Source: Oscillospiraceae bacterium
GTDB lineage: Bacteria; Bacillota; Clostridia; Oscillospirales; Oscillospiraceae
NCBI GenBank assembly: GCA_017409645.1
Contig: JAFQSI010000317.1
Location: 1-8,356 of the forward strand
Length of the DNA stretch: 8,356 bases
Direction of reading: 5' to 3'
Shown here: in pieces, positions 5,711 through 8,356 of the stretch
Position numbering within the stretch: position 1 is the first letter of the stretch
How the letters are laid out: every line of letters begins with the position of its first letter
The notes under the pieces: generated by a model
What the model was told of the DNA's origin: nothing
What the model saw: the letters and a program-made list of their open reading frames with translations, nothing else
The model's database searches: none
Translations under genes and position numbers: made by a program

Positions 5711-5733
5711 GGGGGAACCGTCAGGGTTCCCCT
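5711..5733. other. GC-rich stem-loop in the spacer
   Basis: GGGGAACC (5712-5719) pairs perfectly with GGTTCCCC (5725-5732) around a five-base loop, with a possible extra G-U pair outside. No T-run follows on the minus strand, so it is not a standard terminator. It lies after the SLH-gene terminator, where it could be a protein-binding dyad, an RNA-processing site or a dispersed palindromic repeat. The rest of the spacer (about 5667-5710) shows nothing I can name. Confidence 0.5.
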
Positions 5734-5744
5734 GCGCGTTCAAT

Positions 5745-5774
5745 AAAAAATGCCCCGGTCCGAAGACCGGGACA
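5745..5774 (-). terminator. UUCG-loop rho-independent terminator of the SLH protein gene
   Basis: On the minus strand TGTCCCGGTC-TTCG-GACCGGGGCA folds into a 10-bp stem with one mismatch and a C(UUCG)G tetraloop, one of the most stable RNA loops. It is followed by TTTTTTA. It begins 13 bases after the stop codon at 5788. Confidence 0.93.
5746..5764. repeat. 19-nt direct repeat, copy 2
   Basis: Identical to 5629-5647 (offset 117 bases). This copy sits in the intact terminator: its U-tract, 3' arm and UUCG loop. Confidence 0.85.
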
Positions 5775-5787
5775 TTGCGGGGACAGA

Positions 5788-8356
5788 TTACTGGGCGAAG
5801 CGCATCAGGATCATGGCGATCTGGGCGCGGTTTGCGGTGGCGGCGGGCACCAGGGTGTCAGCGGTCAGGCCGTTGACGATGCCGTTCTCCACGGCCCAGG
5901 TGAAGGCGTCGACGGCCCACTCTGGGACGTCAGCGGCGTCGGTGAAGGCACTCAGGTCACCGGTGGTGGCGACATCCATGCCGGCAGACTGGGCATAGCG
6001 GTACAGGAAGGTGACCAGCTGAGCGCGGTCCACGGAGCCGGTGGCGTTGAACATCGTATCGGAGATACCGGTAGTGATGCCGTTCTCCAGAGCCCAGGCG
6101 ACGGGAGCAGCACAGTAGCTGTCAGCGGGCACATCCACGAAGGAGGTGGTGACCTCGACCTCGGGGCTGCCGGCCAGGCGGTACAGCACGGTGACGATCT
6201 GGGCACGGTTCAGGGTGGCGCCGGGAGCGAAGATGGTGCTGGACAGGCCATTCATCAGACCATTGTCGACCACGTAATCGACGGCGTCGTGGAACCACTG
6301 ATCAGCGCCCACATCCACGAACACGTTGCAGGCACAGTCGGAGGAGACATAGTCAGCGATGTAGCTGTCGCCGCAGACGGTGCAGGTGTAGGTGGTGTAG
6401 CCATCGGAGGTGCAGGTGGGCTCGGTGACGACAGCCTCATAGCTGTGGCCCAGGGCCTCGATGATGGTGCCCTTGGCGAGGAGCTTGCCGCAGTCGGTGC
6501 AGTAGGTGTCGCCGGTGTAGCCTGCGGTGGTGCAGGTGGCAGCGATGGCATCCCGGACCTCGGTGTTGGCATGCTCGAACTCAACGAGGATGTCCTCGGC
6601 GGTACCGGTGGTGTTGTTCAGCTGCTTCTGGTTGACAGTGACGGTGGTGTCCTCGGTCTTCTTGACGTTGAAGGTCAGGGAGAGGATAGTGTCACCGGCA
6701 GCGATGGGAGCCAGGGAGACGAAGCCGTAGGTGATGGAGGACTCGTCCTCGATGGAGCTTGCGAAGGGAGCGATCTCGAAGCTCTCGGCCAGCTCCAGGA
6801 CCTCGGGATCCCAGGTGATCTCGAAGACGCCGTTGGTGGCATCCTCGTCGGCGACGATGTCCACGGTGACGGTGGTCTCGTCCTCGGCGACAGCGCCCTC
6901 GGCGGCCATCAGCTGGGCCTTGCCCTCGTTGGACAGACCGGCAGCGGCGGTGATGGAGACGGGCTCCTCATGGACAACGGGAGCGGCCTCGACGGTCATT
7001 CTGGGAGCGATGCTCCAGTTGGCCTCGGCGGCGGCATTGGTGGTGGCGGACAGCAGAGATGCGGGCCAGACGTCGGCACCCACATCGCCCACACGGGCGG
7101 CGGTGAAGGCGGAGCCATTATCGGTGGGAGTCAGGTGGTAGATCTCGTTGGTGTCGCCGGTGAAGTAGGACAGGAACAGGCTGCCGTCGTTGGCATCGAT
7201 CAGGGAGCAGAACTGGTTGTTGCCGTTCATGGGATACTCCAGAGCCAGATCGGTGGGGATGAAGTCGAAGCCGATGGAGCTGGTGCCGTCATAGAACAGA
7301 GCCCAGACGTAGCCGGCATCGTCCAGAGCGAAGACCAACTCATTAGTGACGCCCTCCTCGTCGACATATTCACCCATGGAGGTGATGGCAACGAACTTGG
7401 TGCCGCCGGTGTACTGGCTCAGGTAGGAGGCCAGGTTCCAGCCCTGATTGAAGGTGTTCAGCATGGGATCGCTGGGAGACAGGATGTAGGCATTGTAGAT
7501 GCCCATGGCTGCGGGAGCCTCAGCGGTGGCGAAGATCTCCATGGCAGTCAGGTCGAACATGGCAGCGCCGAAGGCACAGGCAGGGCCGTAGGCCACAGTC
7601 TCACCGGTGGCGGTGTCGACCTTGTGCATGATGGCAGAGTCGGTGCCGTCCTGGACATACAGATAGCCGCTCAGGGCATCGTAGGTGGCAGCGGCGATGG
7701 AGGTATCCATGGCGGTGCCGGCGGTCCAGGTGTCGTCAGTCTCCATGTTCCAGTCGAAGAACATGGGGTTGCCCTCGGCATCCTGCAGGACGCCGGAGAC
7801 GGTGTAATTCAGAGTCTCAACGGTGACCTGGGACTCAGCGGTGAAGCTGGGATCCAGGTTGGAAGTGGCGGTGATGGTGGCGGTACCGACGCCCACAGCA
7901 GTGACGTTGCCGTTTGCATCGACGGCGGCGACGGACTCATCGGAGGAGGTCCAGGTGACGGTCCGGTCGGTGGCGGTCCAGGGCAGGACGGAAGCGGTCA
8001 GCTTTGCGGAGCCGCCCTTGATCATGCCAAGCTCAGCGGGAGCGACGGAAATGCCGCTGACCACATCGGTGGGAGCGCTCCAGCTGCCGCCGGAGGTCTT
8101 CTCGGGGATGATCAGACAGGTCATCTCATACCACAGGTCCTCATACTGGGTGAACTCGCCGGTGGCAGGATCGATCTCGTAGTAGTAGGCCATGCCAATG
8201 TTGTAGCCCATGAAGGAGAACACATAGTAGCTGTTCCAGCACAGCATGCCGGAGTTGGGGTCGATCTCCATGGTCTGGACATACTGGGTGGCGATGCCCA
8301 CATCCTCGATCAGGACCTCGGGTTCGGCGATGGTGTCCAGAGTGAAGGAGTAGACG
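5788..8356 (-). CDS. SLH-domain surface protein with BIG2, cohesin-like and propeller-like regions, N-terminus outside window
   Basis: The frame is open to the right edge, so the 855 visible residues are the C-terminal part; the GTG at 8301 is internal. In visible numbering: 1-85 and 185-450 hold propeller-like repeats of the type D-x-x-G-x-LY...IDPATGE. Between them, 98-180 is a bacterial Ig-like BIG2 domain (WTSSDESVAAVDANGNVTAVG, GTATITAT). About 491-598 resembles a cohesin/CBM-like beta-sandwich (FEITWDPEVLEL, ILSLTFNVK). 608-663 holds two Cys-rich repeats (CTDCG, CTVCG, with GHSYE between). Three SLH domains end the protein: 678-730, 738-790 and 803-855, each with WA/YVV..NG and an NRAQ or DRAQ motif. 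SLH domains bind pyruvylated wall polymers, so it is an S-layer or cell-wall-anchored protein. Codon use is strongly biased towards GTG, CTG, GAC and ACC, suggesting high expression. The substrate bound is unknown. Confidence 0.92.
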   Translation of the reverse strand, partial: VYSFTLDTIAEPEVLIEDVGIATQYVQTMEIDPNSGMLCWNSYYVFSFMGYNIGMAYYYEIDPATGEFTQYEDLWYEMTCLIIPEKTSGGSWSAPTDVVSGISVAPAELGMIKGGSAKLTASVLPWTATDRTVTWTSSDESVAAVDANGNVTAVGVGTATITATSNLDPSFTAESQVTVETLNYTVSGVLQDAEGNPMFFDWNMETDDTWTAGTAMDTSIAAATYDALSGYLYVQDGTDSAIMHKVDTATGETVAYGPACAFGAAMFDLTAMEIFATAEAPAAMGIYNAYILSPSDPMLNTFNQGWNLASYLSQYTGGTKFVAITSMGEYVDEEGVTNELVFALDDAGYVWALFYDGTSSIGFDFIPTDLALEYPMNGNNQFCSLIDANDGSLFLSYFTGDTNEIYHLTPTDNGSAFTAARVGDVGADVWPASLLSATTNAAAEANWSIAPRMTVEAAPVVHEEPVSITAAAGLSNEGKAQLMAAEGAVAEDETTVTVDIVADEDATNGVFEITWDPEVLELAESFEIAPFASSIEDESSITYGFVSLAPIAAGDTILSLTFNVKKTEDTTVTVNQKQLNNTTGTAEDILVEFEHANTEVRDAIAATCTTAGYTGDTYCTDCGKLLAKGTIIEALGHSYEAVVTEPTCTSDGYTTYTCTVCGDSYIADYVSSDCACNVFVDVGADQWFHDAVDYVVDNGLMNGLSSTIFAPGATLNRAQIVTVLYRLAGSPEVEVTTSFVDVPADSYCAAPVAWALENGITTGISDTMFNATGSVDRAQLVTFLYRYAQSAGMDVATTGDLSAFTDAADVPEWAVDAFTWAVENGIVNGLTADTLVPAATANRAQIAMILMRFAQ

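Noticed and set aside
5711..5733. Stem-loop as an additional terminator
   Set aside because: The stem is strong, but neither strand has a T-run directly after it.
5312..5743. Minus-strand frame overlapping the Arg/Gly-rich gene in another frame
   Set aside because: It crosses the promoter and the stem-loop spacer, is Arg/Pro-rich shadow sequence, and lacks a ribosome site. The frame starting at 5571 has AAGGAGG and a membrane helix.
8299..8301. GTG as the true start of the SLH protein
   Set aside because: The frame stays open to the window edge (VYSFTLDTIAEPEVLIED precedes it), there is no ribosome site or signal peptide, and the sequence on both sides looks like one continuous repeat region.
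1..8356. CRISPR array, tRNA, rRNA, transposase or phage genes
   Set aside because: No regularly spaced repeats, cloverleaf-like sequences, rRNA stretches or transposase/integrase motifs were seen on either strand. The only direct repeat is the 19-nt pair at 5629 and 5746.

Overview
The window looks like chromosomal DNA from a strictly anaerobic, gut-type Clostridia member, most likely an Oscillospiraceae relative (the Oscillibacter / Flavonifractor / Dysosmobacter sort). The base composition is GC-rich, Shine-Dalgarno sites are strong, and the window holds an oxygen-sensitive class III ribonucleotide reductase with a radical-SAM activase and a surface protein with three C-terminal SLH domains. 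The taxon is an inference from gene content and style; no rRNA or other marker gene is present. All seven genes I can support lie on the minus strand, so transcription runs from high to low coordinates. The plus strand carries only shadow frames. I see no tRNA, rRNA, CRISPR array, IS element or phage gene.

In transcription order: (1) 8356-5788, the C-terminal 855 residues of a large secreted protein with propeller-like repeats, a BIG2 Ig-like domain, a cohesin-like domain, cysteine-rich repeats and three SLH domains. A UUCG-loop terminator ends it. (2) A 216-base spacer with a second, degenerate copy of that terminator, a GC-rich stem-loop and the promoter of the next gene. (3) 5571-4891, an unrecognised membrane protein with an Arg/Gly-rich N-terminus. 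(4) 4817-4194, an XRE-type regulator fused to about four membrane segments, with its own promoter and a candidate operator. (5) 4115-2451, a lipoprotein with a propeller-like sensor region and a lethal-factor-like HExxH zinc peptidase domain, ended by a strong terminator. (6) 2339-1482, a patatin-like phospholipase, translationally coupled by an ATGA overlap to (7) 1485-778, an NrdG2-type activase. (8) 644 to the left edge, the first 214 residues of the anaerobic reductase NrdD, with its own promoter.

Two themes stand out. Deoxynucleotide supply: the activase and reductase are adjacent, but nrdD has a separate promoter (TTGACT-17-TATAAT) covered by two NrdR-like boxes exactly 31 bp apart, so the reductase should respond to NrdR while the activase follows the patatin promoter. 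Envelope: the SLH protein, the RGG-like membrane protein, the membrane-linked regulator and the protease lipoprotein are four consecutive cell-surface genes. The last three form a plausible but unproven envelope-sensing module.

Promoter spacing, terminator U-tracts and Shine-Dalgarno placement were used to pick starts. For three genes this moves the start downstream of the longest open frame. I do not see a clear-cut new defence or mobile system. The most novel-looking material is 2451-5571.
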